Source: Bacteroidetes bacterium 46-16 (GTDB taxonomy: Bacteria; Bacteroidota; Bacteroidia; Chitinophagales; Chitinophagaceae). From it: a stretch of 58,889 nt of DNA. The notes under the pieces are model-generated. The model was not told the origin of the DNA. It saw only the letters and a list, made by a program, of their open reading frames with translations, and made no database searches. Location of the stretch: NCBI GenBank assembly GCA_001897835.1, contig MKUN01000040.1:1-58889 (forward strand), in the 5' to 3' direction. This document shows, piece after piece, positions 1 through 8,814 of this stretch (position 1 is its first letter; each line of letters opens with the position of its first letter). Position numbers and translations under genes: made by a program.

Positions 1-1
1 G

Positions 2-118
2 TACAACACGGCTAATAACAGTGCGGTGATAGATATGAGCGGCCTGCCATCGGGCATCTACTTCATCCGCTATGCGGACGAGCAAGGCTCGGTAAGCACA
101 CGCATCAGCAAGCAATAG
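2..118 (+). CDS. T9SS type A sorting-domain protein, C-terminal fragment
   Basis: Only the last 38 residues are inside the window; the gene is cut by the left edge. The reading frame is open from base 2 and ends with a tag stop at 116-118. The pattern ...DMSGLPSGIYFIRY followed by a short basic end is the terminal beta-sandwich strand set of the type A sorting domain (TIGR04183 family), which directs proteins through the outer membrane by the T9SS. The tail closely resembles the end of the next gene (DMSAFAAGIYFVRY), so the two are probably tandem paralogues. Nothing can be said about the passenger part. Confidence 0.8.
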   Translation, partial: YNTANNSAVIDMSGLPSGIYFIRYADEQGSVSTRISKQ

Positions 119-139
119 CGAAAACAAGAATAGTAAGGA

Positions 140-173
140 CCGGGTACTGGTGAAGTCAGTACCCGGTTTTTTT
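140..173 (+). terminator. Rho-independent terminator
   Basis: A 9-bp stem (CCGGGTACT/AGTACCCGG) with a 9-nt loop is followed directly by seven T residues. It lies 21 bases after the stop codon of the left-edge gene and separates it from the next T9SS gene. Confidence 0.85.
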
Positions 174-340
174 ATTATAGGATATATGAAAATGAGTTAG
201 CTATACAGAAATATAAATAAAATATTTTTCATAATTACAATAACATATTTGTCGTTTGTACATTAGATGTGTGCGGCAGGGATAATTTTTTGCCTTGGAA
301 GATCCGCTATAGTGATAACCGGGAAAACAAAACATATTGT

Positions 341-3300
341 ATGAAAAAAGATCAGCGCATTAAAACGAAGTTGCGGTATTCATTAACTGTACTGCTGTGT
401 ATGCCTTTCCTGCTGTTAAGCATAGGGGCGAATGCCCAGGGCTTTACAGAAGACTTTGATGATATCAATACGCTTGCTGCCAATGACTGGGTGATGATCA
501 ATCATAGTTCGCCCACAGGGACTTTAAACTGGTTCCAGGGAAATCCCACAGTATTCAGTGCATACAATGGCGCAGACACCGCGTATATGGCTGTTAATTT
601 TAATAGTGCTGCAGGTACGGGAACGATCAGTAACTGGCAGATCATGCCGAACGTGACCCTGAATAACGGGGATGTGCTGACCTTCTATACCTGTAAGGCG
701 TCGCCTGATACCTATCCGGACAGGCTGGAAGTGCGGATGAGCACTAACGGGGCGAGTACAAATGTGGGTACCCTGGCTACGGATGTAGGCGATTTTACCA
801 CCTTGATGTTAAGCATTAACCCCACGCTTACTACAGGAGTGTACCCGGTAACATGGACCCAATATACAGTTACGGTCAGCGGGCTCAGTGGCCCGACATC
901 GGGGAGGCTGGCCTTCCGGTATTTCGTGACCAACGGGGGGCCCGCCGGCTCAAATTCCGATTATATCGGCATAGATAATGCGGTGTATACACCCGCCTGT
1001 TTTGTAATGTACGGCTGCCACAATGATACTACGGTGAACGTAAGCGCCAATAGCTGTGATGCAGTGGTGAGTTTTACACCGCCCACGGGTATGAATAATT
1101 GCATGAGGCCCGATACCTTTTTCTTCACCGGGCAGATAGACACCTTTACTGTGCCCGCTAGCTGGGACAGTGTACGGATAGAAGTAAGGGGGGCTGAAGG
1201 GGGGTATGCCCCTGCTGTTGGCGCATATAGTCCCGGCAAAGGTGCAATAATGGCGGGGGATTTTGTGCTGACACCCGGGTCGCAATTGAAGGTATTGGTG
1301 GGTGAGCAACCCAGCCTGACGTATGGAAATGGCAATGGCGGCGGTGGCGGCAGCTTTGTTACCGACCTGAGCAATAACCCCCTGATCATAGCCGGTGGCG
1401 GTGCGGGAAATGCAGCTAATGATAACCCTGGTAAGGATGGCCAGGTGGGTACCAGCGGTGGCAATGGTGGTTATAATGGTGGTAATGCCGGTGGCATTAC
1501 AGGTAATGGTGGCAGTTCATTGGCATTCAATTTAGTGGATTATTCAGGCGCCGGTGGCGGTTTGCTTACTGATGGTGCTAACGGCTCTGCAGCTAATGGC
1601 GGGGGTAAGGCCTTTATAAATGGTGGGGCCGGATCGCCGGTAGCCAGCTCGCCCGGTGGTTTTGGCGGTGGTGGTCATGGTTTAAACTTTTACGATATTG
1701 GCGGCGGTGGCGGTGGATATTCAGGTGGTGGCTCAGGAGATACTTACTTTGGCAGTATCATGGGCGGCGGTGGCGGCTCATACAACTCCGGCGCTAATCA
1801 AAGTAATACGGGGGGAGCCAACAACGGGCATGGTATGATGATCATAACACCCCTGCCACAGCCTGTTATAAGTTCTACGCTTACCGCAGGGCTTGCCCCG
1901 GGCTCCACCTTCCCATTGGGCACCACTACCGAGACCTATATGGTAACAGATGGCATAGGTGATACTGCCTATTGCAGCTTCGATATAACTGTGGTGGATA
2001 CAGCTGTGCCCCTGGTGACCTGTCCCGGTAATGTGACCTTTAATACAGCAAGCTGCGACCCGCAGGTGGTTAACGGCCTTGCCCCGGCACTCAGCGGCAC
2101 GAACGGCTGCAGCAACGTGAGCTATACGCTCAGCGGCGCTACAACGGGCAGCGGTGTTAATGATGCCAGCGGTACGACCTTCAACCTGGGTGTGACGGAT
2201 GTGAAATACGTGGTAACCAACAGCAACGGCAATGCCGACTCCTGTAGCTTCACCGTAACCGTGGCTGATACATCAGTGCCGCAAGTGACCTGCCCAAGCA
2301 GTGTAACAATGAACGTAGCCACCTGCACACAGGTGGTCAATAACATAGCCCCCTTTGTGGCGGGAAGCAATACCTGCAGTATAGTAAGTTACAGTTTAAG
2401 TGGTGTTACCACCGGCAGCGGCTTTAACGATGCCAGTGGTCTTACCTTCAACGAAGGTGTAACGACAATACAGTATATAGTACTGAACGGTAACGGTAAT
2501 GCAGATACCTGCAGCTTTACGGTCACCATCAACGATACGCTGGTGCCGTCGATCAGCTGCCCGGGCGATGTAACAACCTGTACCAATGTGGTGACGCAGA
2601 TAGCCCCTGTAGTGACGGGCATCAATGCCTGCAGCAATGTGACCTATACCATGACCGGCGCTACAACAGGCAGCGGTGTTGACGATGCCAGCGGCACTAC
2701 CTTCAACGTAGGGCTAACTTATGTGACCTATATAGTGACCAATGCCAATGGCTATGCAGATACCTGCTCCTTCTTTGTGACCATTAACTCGCCTACGGGT
2801 ATATTAGCGGGCAATACCACATCGCCCGAGTCGATAGGTTATTATGTTATTGTTCCGGCCAATGTGCGCTATAGTGACTGCGACCTGATCGCCAGTATTA
2901 CGCCATCGGGTGCCAACCCTACGGAAGACAGCGTGGACTTTAAAGTGACCATAGACAACAGTCCGCCCAGCTACAACGGGCAGCCGTATATAAAAAGGCA
3001 CTACGATATAGAACCGCATGATGATGTGGCCAGCACAGCAACGATAACGCTCTATGCTTACCAATACGAATTTGATGCCTATAATGTAATAGCGGTGCCG
3101 ATGGGCTTCCCGCCCCTGCCGAGCGGCGGTATAGACAATGGTAACATAAGGATAACACAGTTCCACGGTGTAGGCACAGCACCCGGTAACTATCCCGGCC
3201 CCGAAGTGCTGATCACACCAACGGTGAGCTGGAACAATACTTACAACTACTGGGAAATGAGCTTCCCCGTTACGGGCTTCAGCGGTTTCTACATCCATAC

Positions 3301-3847
3301 GGCCTATGGCCACCCGCTGGCCGCAGGCATCATCGATATCAGTGCGCAGAACCAGGGTGCGAGCAACCGTGTGGACTGGAAGACAGCTACGGAAGAAGCG
3401 GGTGACATCATGACCCTGCAACGCAGCACGGATGGTGCGAACTTTACCGCGCTTACTGATGTGGCAGGCAATGGCAAAGTATCGGATTACAGGTACCGTG
3501 ATGAAAGCCCGGCGAAGGGTATGAATTACTACAGGGTGAAGGTGAGGCATGCATCGGGAGCAGAAAGCTATACGAAGATCGTGAGCGCAATGGTAAGCGA
3601 TGGCCATACACTCAGCATGAATGTGAACCCCAACCCGGTAATGAATATCCTCTCGGTGAATATACATGGGGAACAAAGTGCTGATGGTATGATACAAGTT
3701 ACCGACCCGACCGGTAAGGTGCTGCTGCAACTGGCGGTCAACGGCAATAGTATACATGTAGATATGAGTGCCTTTGCTGCAGGTATATACTTTGTACGCT
3801 ATACCGATGCCAATGGTTCGGCGGTAAGTAAAGTGACGAAACAATAA
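341..3847 (+). CDS. T9SS type A secreted adhesin-like protein: choice-of-anchor J, ALK-like glycine-rich domain, HYR repeats
   Basis: The 1168-aa product starts at the ATG at 341: an upstream in-frame start at 269 would put a polar extension before a clean signal peptide (residues 1-32, ending ANA). In order I see a choice-of-anchor J/cleaved-adhesin-like domain (about 35-218), half of a HYR domain (about 222-266), a glycine-rich domain (about 267-505, with GGGGGSFV, PLIIAGGG and GGFGGGG), the second HYR half (about 506-560) and three more HYR repeats with paired cysteines (to about 816). A less clear beta region follows, then a type A sorting domain (about 1090-1168, NPNPV and GIYFVRY). It should be exported by Sec and then by the T9SS to the cell surface or medium. 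The ligand is unknown. It is flanked by terminators on both sides, so it is probably monocistronic. Confidence 0.9.
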   Translation: MKKDQRIKTKLRYSLTVLLCMPFLLLSIGANAQGFTEDFDDINTLAANDWVMINHSSPTGTLNWFQGNPTVFSAYNGADTAYMAVNFNSAAGTGTISNWQIMPNVTLNNGDVLTFYTCKASPDTYPDRLEVRMSTNGASTNVGTLATDVGDFTTLMLSINPTLTTGVYPVTWTQYTVTVSGLSGPTSGRLAFRYFVTNGGPAGSNSDYIGIDNAVYTPACFVMYGCHNDTTVNVSANSCDAVVSFTPPTGMNNCMRPDTFFFTGQIDTFTVPASWDSVRIEVRGAEGGYAPAVGAYSPGKGAIMAGDFVLTPGSQLKVLVGEQPSLTYGNGNGGGGGSFVTDLSNNPLIIAGGGAGNAANDNPGKDGQVGTSGGNGGYNGGNAGGITGNGGSSLAFNLVDYSGAGGGLLTDGANGSAANGGGKAFINGGAGSPVASSPGGFGGGGHGLNFYDIGGGGGGYSGGGSGDTYFGSIMGGGGGSYNSGANQSNTGGANNGHGMMIITPLPQPVISSTLTAGLAPGSTFPLGTTTETYMVTDGIGDTAYCSFDITVVDTAVPLVTCPGNVTFNTASCDPQVVNGLAPALSGTNGCSNVSYTLSGATTGSGVNDASGTTFNLGVTDVKYVVTNSNGNADSCSFTVTVADTSVPQVTCPSSVTMNVATCTQVVNNIAPFVAGSNTCSIVSYSLSGVTTGSGFNDASGLTFNEGVTTIQYIVLNGNGNADTCSFTVTINDTLVPSISCPGDVTTCTNVVTQIAPVVTGINACSNVTYTMTGATTGSGVDDASGTTFNVGLTYVTYIVTNANGYADTCSFFVTINSPTGILAGNTTSPESIGYYVIVPANVRYSDCDLIASITPSGANPTEDSVDFKVTIDNSPPSYNGQPYIKRHYDIEPHDDVASTATITLYAYQYEFDAYNVIAVPMGFPPLPSGGIDNGNIRITQFHGVGTAPGNYPGPEVLITPTVSWNNTYNYWEMSFPVTGFSGFYIHTAYGHPLAAGIIDISAQNQGASNRVDWKTATEEAGDIMTLQRSTDGANFTALTDVAGNGKVSDYRYRDESPAKGMNYYRVKVRHASGAESYTKIVSAMVSDGHTLSMNVNPNPVMNILSVNIHGEQSADGMIQVTDPTGKVLLQLAVNGNSIHVDMSAFAAGIYFVRYTDANGSAVSKVTKQ

Positions 3848-3870
3848 TACCGTGATATTATATTACTTGC

Positions 3871-3899
3871 GGGCGCGGAAATTTCCGCGCCCGTTTTTT
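3871..3899 (+). terminator. Rho-independent terminator
   Basis: A 22-base perfect palindrome (3871-3892, arms GGGCGCGG/CCGCGCCC around AAATTT) is followed by G and six T residues. It ends the T9SS type A gene. Confidence 0.9.
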
Positions 3900-3940
3900 A
3901 TGAAAGCCCTAGCATATTATTCCCTAGTTTTGAGCCGCTT

Positions 3941-4642
3941 ATGAAAAGCAGGACCCGTAAAATATGGGGAATAGGCCTGGTGGCACTGGCAACAGTATCT
4001 GTACTTGCCTGGTATCTTAAAGATGATATCATAGCGCAATACTATAGTATGCGCTTAAGGAATGAACTGAGCAAACAAAGCAGGAAAAGGACAGACAATC
4101 CTTACAACCTGCATGCGGTGGATTCCTGCATCGGCTTGCTGCACAGCGGCGACCTTGTGCTGCGTACGGGTGCCGATGTCATCAGCCATATGCTGAGCCA
4201 GCTTAACCAGCAGAACAAGACCTACTCGCACTGCGGCATAGTGATGATAGAGCATGGCTACCCTTTTGTGTATCACAGCATAGGCGGGGAAGATAACCCA
4301 GATGAAAAACTGCGGCGCGATTCTGCAAGCTTCTTTTTATCGCCCGCCAGCAACCTGGGTTTTGGCATTGCGCGTTTGGATGCAGACAGTGCACACATTA
4401 ATAATATAGGCAAAGTGGTAAGACGATTGTATAAAGAAGGCCATAAGTTTGACCTGAAATTTGACCTGTACAGCGATGACAAATTATACTGTGCCGAATT
4501 TGTTTACAAAGCGATAAATGAAGCTATGCAGGATAGTACCTATATAAGGCCCATAACGAAGAAGGGTTTCCGCTTCGTGGCAGTTGATAACCTGTATTGC
4601 AACAGCCACGCCAGACTGATTTGCCAAATAGAATATAAATAA
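3941..4642 (+). CDS. YiiX/YebB-like NlpC/P60-family cysteine peptidase
   Basis: The 233-aa protein begins with an N-terminal membrane segment (about residues 9-25), so it is probably anchored in the inner membrane with the catalytic part in the periplasm. The permuted NlpC/P60-type signatures of the YiiX/DUF830 family are present: GDLVLR (70-75), SHCGIV with the candidate catalytic His97, and LYCAEFVYKA with the candidate nucleophile Cys184. Family members are predicted to cleave peptidoglycan-like or amide substrates; the exact substrate is not known. The stop codon overlaps the promoter of the DUF4878 lipoprotein gene downstream. Confidence 0.8.
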   Translation: MKSRTRKIWGIGLVALATVSVLAWYLKDDIIAQYYSMRLRNELSKQSRKRTDNPYNLHAVDSCIGLLHSGDLVLRTGADVISHMLSQLNQQNKTYSHCGIVMIEHGYPFVYHSIGGEDNPDEKLRRDSASFFLSPASNLGFGIARLDADSAHINNIGKVVRRLYKEGHKFDLKFDLYSDDKLYCAEFVYKAINEAMQDSTYIRPITKKGFRFVAVDNLYCNSHARLICQIEYK

Positions 4643-4650
4643 TACCTTTG
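4620..4650 (+). promoter_or_regulatory. Bacteroidota primary-sigma promoter for the DUF4878 gene
   Basis: TTTG at 4620-4623, a 19-base spacer, and TACCTTTG at 4643-4650 match the TTTG-N19-TAnnTTTG form. The -33 element lies inside the last codons of the peptidase gene. The predicted start of transcription is near 4657, about 17 bases before the ATG at 4674. Confidence 0.75.
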
Positions 4651-4673
4651 TCGCAATTAAAACAGACGTAATT

Positions 4674-5159
4674 ATGAAAAAGCTTTTATCCTATGTTTCC
4701 ATGATAGTGGCAGCGGCGGTGATCATGACGGGATGCTCAAAAAATTCTCCCAAATCGGTTGCCTCAACCTTCCTGAACAGTTATTACCATCTTGATTATG
4801 AAGGAGCTAAAAAGGTATCGACCGAGGAAACGAAGAATACACTGAACATGATGCAGCAGTTGTCTGCTACCTTCTTTCCCGACTCGATGAAGAAAGCGGC
4901 AAAAGATATCAAGGTTACCATAAAAGACGTAAAAGAAGAAGGGGATAAAGCTACTGTTATCTACAATACATCTACAGTGCCTACCGACCAGACACTGCAT
5001 ATGGTAAAAGAGAAAGGAAAATGGCTGGTGCAATGGACCAAGCAGGACCAGATGAATGGTGCCGATACTACAGGAGCAGAGCCAGAACCTGAAATGGCCG
5101 ACAGCACTGCCACACCTGAGGAGCAAGCTGCCGTACCGGACAGCAGTACACCCAAATAG
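4674..5159 (+). CDS. DUF4878-like lipoprotein
   Basis: The 161-aa protein has a lipoprotein signal peptide (MKKLL...IMTGC, with the lipidated Cys near residue 21). It continues with a small NTF2-like domain (about 25-125) of the DUF4878 type: KSVASTFLNSYYHLDYEGAK, then alternating beta strands ending in GKWLVQW. The C-terminal tail (about 130-161) is acidic and rich in Thr, Pro and Glu, so probably disordered. It should be attached to the periplasmic face of a membrane. Its function is unknown; NTF2-like lipoproteins are often assigned binding or stress roles. It has its own promoter and a strong terminator, so it forms a single-gene unit. Confidence 0.8.
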   Translation: MKKLLSYVSMIVAAAVIMTGCSKNSPKSVASTFLNSYYHLDYEGAKKVSTEETKNTLNMMQQLSATFFPDSMKKAAKDIKVTIKDVKEEGDKATVIYNTSTVPTDQTLHMVKEKGKWLVQWTKQDQMNGADTTGAEPEPEMADSTATPEEQAAVPDSSTPK

Positions 5160-5183
5160 AAAATGATAAAAGCTTAGTTACAG

Positions 5184-5213
5184 GAAGGCTGCAAGATGCA
5201 GCCTTCTTTTTTT
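5184..5213 (+). terminator. Rho-independent terminator
   Basis: A 9-bp stem (GAAGGCTGC/GCAGCCTTC) with a 5-nt loop is followed by seven T residues. It lies between the convergent DUF4878 and SpmA/SpmB genes. Confidence 0.9.
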
Positions 5214-5216
5214 GCG

Positions 5217-6686
5217 TTAAGCTGTGCCGCCGAAGAACAGGTAGCAAAGCACGATAGCGGTGATGATGCCCACCAGGTCGGCAAGCAGCATGGAGCCTAC
5301 TGCATAGCGTGTATCGCGCACGGACACGGCGCCAAAGTAAACAGCAATAACATAAAAGGTAGTGTCGGACGAGCCCTGCAAGATACAGGATAGCCTGCCG
5401 GCGAAAGAGTCGGGGCCGAATGTTTTCATGGTATCGACCATCATACCACGGGCGCCGCTGCCGCTAAGCGGTTTGATAAGGGCCGTGGGCAGGCCATCGA
5501 CAAAACGTGTATCTGTGCCCATCGCGGTAAAGAGGTGTTTCACGCCGGCAATGAGCACATCGAATGTGCCGCTGGTGCGCAACATGCTTATGGCCACGAG
5601 CATACCTACCAGGTATGGTATGATGCGCACCGCTATCTCAAAGCCCCCTTTTGCCCCTTCCACAAAGGCATCGAAGATGTTGATCTTTTTATATAGCCCC
5701 CCCAGAACTATTAGCAGGAATATGAGCAAGATCAAGCCATTGCTGAGCATACCCGAGAAAGACCGGACACCATCTGCATTCATGGAAGTGAGGAAGAGCA
5801 CGAGGGCCGCTATCACAGCCGAGAGGCCGCCGACCCATAGTAATATGACCGGCTGAAAAATATTGATCTTTTGCCTGAAGGATACAATTAGCATGGCAGC
5901 AAGGGTAGCCGCAAAGGTGGCGATCATGCAGGGCACAAAAATATCTGTGGGGCTTGCGGCCTTTAGTGCCGAGCGTACCGCAATAATGCTTACGGGTATC
6001 AGCGTTAAACCCGATGCGTGCAGGCAGAGGAACATGATCTGTGCATTGGATGCCCTGTCTTTATCGGGGTTAATGCTTTGCAGGCTTTCCATGGCCTTCA
6101 GGCCAAAGGGTGTTGCAGCATTATCGAGGCCCAGCAGGTTGGCAGAGAAGTTCATCATCATGTGGCCCATAGCCGGGTGACCAGGCGGAAGCTCGGGGAA
6201 CAATTTGGAAAAGAAAGGGCCTATTATTCTTGAGAGCAGGTTAATGCCGCCTGCTTTTTCGGCTATACTCATAAAGCCCATAAAGAGCGCCATGATACCT
6301 ATGAGACCAATGCTGATATTCACCGCACTCTTGCAGGTTTCGATAATACCGTCACTCTTTTTGACCAGTCGCGATTGTATGCTGCTCCATGTATAGACCT
6401 GCAGGCCGGGATGTGCAGCTTTGGCGGCATCAAAGCCCTGTTTATCCGCGATGAATATGGTGGGGGGATGTATGGAGTCGGCCACTGCATAACCATACTC
6501 GCTGAGGCGTGTTTGCCATGCAGGACTGGCTGTGCCATTGCTGTTATAATAAGTGGTATCATAGGCATCGTCACTTTTGCCGGTGAGCATTTGGCTGAAC
6601 ACCTGCTTATCGCCAGAGAGGCATTTATAGCCTGCCACTGTGATAGCGATGATGATGAATGCGGCCCATATCCTGCTTAATATCAT
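5217..6686 (-). CDS. Nucleoside-recognition/gate-domain membrane protein, SpmA-SpmB fusion
   Basis: The 489-aa protein has many transmembrane helices and two gate (nucleoside recognition, PF07670) domains. The first half holds the SpmA-like signature GHPAMGHMMMNFSANLLGLDN (around residues 194-214); the second half holds the SpmB-like signature around GSGARGMMVDTMKTFGPDSF (near 408-427). In Bacillus SpmA and SpmB are separate spore-maturation proteins. In Bacteroidota a single fused chain is common, and its substrate is not known. Residues of about 22-120, between the first helix and the gate domain, form a non-membrane insert rich in polar residues, probably a periplasmic domain. It converges with the DUF4878 gene with almost no gap. 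Confidence 0.85.
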   Translation of the reverse strand: MILSRIWAAFIIIAITVAGYKCLSGDKQVFSQMLTGKSDDAYDTTYYNSNGTASPAWQTRLSEYGYAVADSIHPPTIFIADKQGFDAAKAAHPGLQVYTWSSIQSRLVKKSDGIIETCKSAVNISIGLIGIMALFMGFMSIAEKAGGINLLSRIIGPFFSKLFPELPPGHPAMGHMMMNFSANLLGLDNAATPFGLKAMESLQSINPDKDRASNAQIMFLCLHASGLTLIPVSIIAVRSALKAASPTDIFVPCMIATFAATLAAMLIVSFRQKINIFQPVILLWVGGLSAVIAALVLFLTSMNADGVRSFSGMLSNGLILLIFLLIVLGGLYKKINIFDAFVEGAKGGFEIAVRIIPYLVGMLVAISMLRTSGTFDVLIAGVKHLFTAMGTDTRFVDGLPTALIKPLSGSGARGMMVDTMKTFGPDSFAGRLSCILQGSSDTTFYVIAVYFGAVSVRDTRYAVGSMLLADLVGIITAIVLCYLFFGGTA

Positions 6687-6742
6687 ACCCTGCGATTGAA
6701 CTTTGAAATTAAGGTTTCAGCCTTAAAGTACATAAAAGAGGC

Positions 6743-6780
6743 TAAAAAGAAACATGGCCTTCCTTTACAGAAAGCCATGT
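6743..6780 (-). terminator. Terminator hairpin after the LOG-family gene
   Basis: Read on the minus strand, ACATGGC and GCCATGT arms enclose a short A/T-rich stem and loop and are followed by TTCTTTTTAG. It lies 37 bases past the stop of the LOG-family gene and before the SpmA/SpmB gene. Confidence 0.65.
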
Positions 6781-6816
6781 ACTAATATGCTATGATCGTC
6801 TAAAAATAAAGGCAGA

Positions 6817-7398
6817 TCAGGTTGTTTGTTTGGTAATGTATTTGGGTACTTCGGGTGGCTGGTAAGCTGCCATCTTTTCCAGTAATTCTTCTGCCGATTC
6901 ACTGCTCAGGAGCATGGTGCTGTAGCATTCGTTGAGGAATCCTTCCTGCACCATATTATTCACCATTACTTTAAGCCCGTCGTAATAGCCATTGATGTTG
7001 AGCAGGCCAATAGGTTTTTCATGCAGGCCCAGCTGTGCCCATGTAAGCACTTCAAACATTTCTTCCATTGTACCGAAGCCGCCGGGTAGTGTAATGACCG
7101 CATCGCAGAGCTCATGCATTTTAAGTTTGCGTTCATGCATGGTATTGACCCGTATCATTTGCGTGATGCCCTCATGGGCTATTTCCTTGGTTTGCAGGAA
7201 ATAGGGTATCACACCTATTACCTCGCCGCCCTTGTCGAGCGCACCCTCGGCTATGGCGCCCATTATGCCCACTTTGGCACCCCCGTATATGATACGGATG
7301 CCACGCGCGGCCAGCATCCCGCCTAATTCATATGCAGTATCGCGATAAGTGCTGTCATAACCCTCGCCTGAACCGCAAAAAACGACTATGCTCTTCAT
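6817..7398 (-). CDS. LOG-family protein (cytokinin-riboside monophosphate phosphoribohydrolase type, TIGR00730)
   Basis: The 193-aa Rossmann-fold protein has the usual length of the LOG family. The signature PGGFGTMEE is at residues 105-113 and the conserved Arg-Lys pair is at 90-91 (HERKLKM). The N-terminus (VVFCGSGEGYD) forms the nucleotide-binding start. Family members release a free base from nucleoside 5'-monophosphates by cleaving the N-glycosidic bond; in bacteria they are often general nucleotide housekeeping enzymes. A possible -7 box (TATATTTG, minus strand, 7416-7423) lies just upstream, without a clear -33 partner. It is separated from lysA by a long hairpin. Confidence 0.9.
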   Translation of the reverse strand: MKSIVVFCGSGEGYDSTYRDTAYELGGMLAARGIRIIYGGAKVGIMGAIAEGALDKGGEVIGVIPYFLQTKEIAHEGITQMIRVNTMHERKLKMHELCDAVITLPGGFGTMEEMFEVLTWAQLGLHEKPIGLLNINGYYDGLKVMVNNMVQEGFLNECYSTMLLSSESAEELLEKMAAYQPPEVPKYITKQTT

Positions 7399-7441
7399 GG
7401 AATGATGTTTCTATTCAAATATAATATAAAAGCAGGGAGAT

Positions 7442-7475
7442 GCATATTATTTTCAGTTGAACTGAGATAATATGC
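7442..7475 (-). other. Long inverted repeat between lysA and the LOG-family gene
   Basis: Outer arms GCATATTAT (7442-7450) and ATAATATGC (7467-7475) pair perfectly. Inner arms TCAGTT/AACTGA (7453-7458/7460-7465) extend the dyad, leaving a small bulge. No T-tract follows on the minus strand, so it is not a classical terminator. It could be a 3'-end stabiliser for lysA mRNA or an operator for the downstream gene. Confidence 0.6.
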
Positions 7476-7488
7476 CAATGAGTTGAGA

Positions 7489-8703
7489 CTATAAAACCTC
7501 CAACTGGTTGCGCATCAGGTCTTCAAACTCATCGCGCTCCCTGATGAGATAAGCGTGGCCCTCGCTAAACAAAACTTCGGCCGGTTTAAGGCGTGAGTTA
7601 AAATTGCTGCTCATCTCAAAACCATAAGCGCCCGCATTGTGAAAGACGAGGTAATCACCTTCGCGCACCTCGTTCAATACACGATCCCAGGCAAAAGTGT
7701 CGGTCTCGCAAATATTACCCACTACTGTATAGATACGCTCTGCACCATTAGGGTTTGAGATGTTCGATATCTTATGATATGCATCGTAGAACATAGGACG
7801 TATCAGGTGATTAAAGCCTGAATTGACACCAACGAATACCGTTGCTGTGGTTTGCTTGATCACATTGGCTTTCACAATAAAAGAGCCGCACTCACTTACC
7901 AGGTATTTACCCGGTTCAAACCATATTTCCAGGTTGCGGCCGTATTCTATCTCAAATGCTTTTACCGCTTCAGTGAGTTTTAAGCCAAGGGTTTGAACAT
8001 CGGTCTCCGGTTCATCATCTTTGTAAGGTACTTTGAAGCCACTGCCTAGATCGAGAAACTCGAGCGAATCGAAATGGCTGGCTACAGAGAACATTACCTC
8101 GAGGCTGCGCAGGAAAACATTTACATCTTTTATTTCGCTGCCGGTATGCATGTGCAGGCCCTGTACATGAAGCCCCGTGGTTTTTACAATACGCTCCATA
8201 TGCCTGAGCTGGTGAATGGAAATGCCAAACTTGCTGTCGATGTGGCCGGTGGATATTTTATAATTACCCCCGGCTTCGATATGCGGATTGATACGTATGC
8301 ACACCGGGTAGGAAGCCCCGAACTTATTACCAAAGCGCTCCAGGATAGATATATTGTCGATATTGATATTTACGCCTAAGGCCTGTGCTTCTGTGATCTC
8401 ATTAAAATCCACGCAGTTTGGTGTAAACAAGATCTGTTTTGGGCTAAAGCCTGCTTTGAGGCCCAGCTTTACTTCGTTGATGCTAACACAATCAAGGTCG
8501 GCACCAAGTTGCTTAAGATATTTGAGTATGTTGATGTTAGTCAATGCCTTACAGGCATAAAAAAAACGTGTGGGATGATCTTTGAAAGCCTGTGTCAGCT
8601 TATTGTACTGCTGGGCTATCTTCTCAGCATGGTACACATATACAGGTGTACCAAATTCTTCAGCAACCGAGATCAGCTGCTGGTTGGTAATTGGTTCATA
8701 CAT
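7489..8703 (-). CDS. lysA: Diaminopimelate decarboxylase
   Basis: The 404-aa PLP-dependent fold-type III decarboxylase makes L-lysine from meso-diaminopimelate. The PLP lysine lies in FFYACKALTN (near residue 52). Further family motifs are HMHTGSEI, the phosphate-binding glycine-rich turn DLGSGFKVPY, EPGKYLV, the catalytic cysteine motif NICETDTFAWD and HNAGAYGFEMSSNFN near the C-terminus. A -7-like box (TAATTTTG, minus strand, 8711-8718) sits directly before the start codon, so the mRNA may have a very short leader. Confidence 0.95.
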   Translation of the reverse strand: MYEPITNQQLISVAEEFGTPVYVYHAEKIAQQYNKLTQAFKDHPTRFFYACKALTNINILKYLKQLGADLDCVSINEVKLGLKAGFSPKQILFTPNCVDFNEITEAQALGVNINIDNISILERFGNKFGASYPVCIRINPHIEAGGNYKISTGHIDSKFGISIHQLRHMERIVKTTGLHVQGLHMHTGSEIKDVNVFLRSLEVMFSVASHFDSLEFLDLGSGFKVPYKDDEPETDVQTLGLKLTEAVKAFEIEYGRNLEIWFEPGKYLVSECGSFIVKANVIKQTTATVFVGVNSGFNHLIRPMFYDAYHKISNISNPNGAERIYTVVGNICETDTFAWDRVLNEVREGDYLVFHNAGAYGFEMSSNFNSRLKPAEVLFSEGHAYLIRERDEFEDLMRNQLEVL

Positions 8704-8814
8704 AGGCGCGCAAAATTAAAGAAGAGTTTTATTTGAAAAAAATTATGTGTACATGAAGATTTTATTAACTTAGAGAAATATATTATTTACCATTTTTAAC
8801 CTTAACCTCAGAAA

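Noticed and set aside
2804-3844. A 346-codon minus-strand open frame inside the T9SS type A gene
   Set aside because: It is antisense to a clear domain-bearing gene, has a histidine- and tyrosine-rich composition typical of a mirrored frame, and has no recognisable domain.
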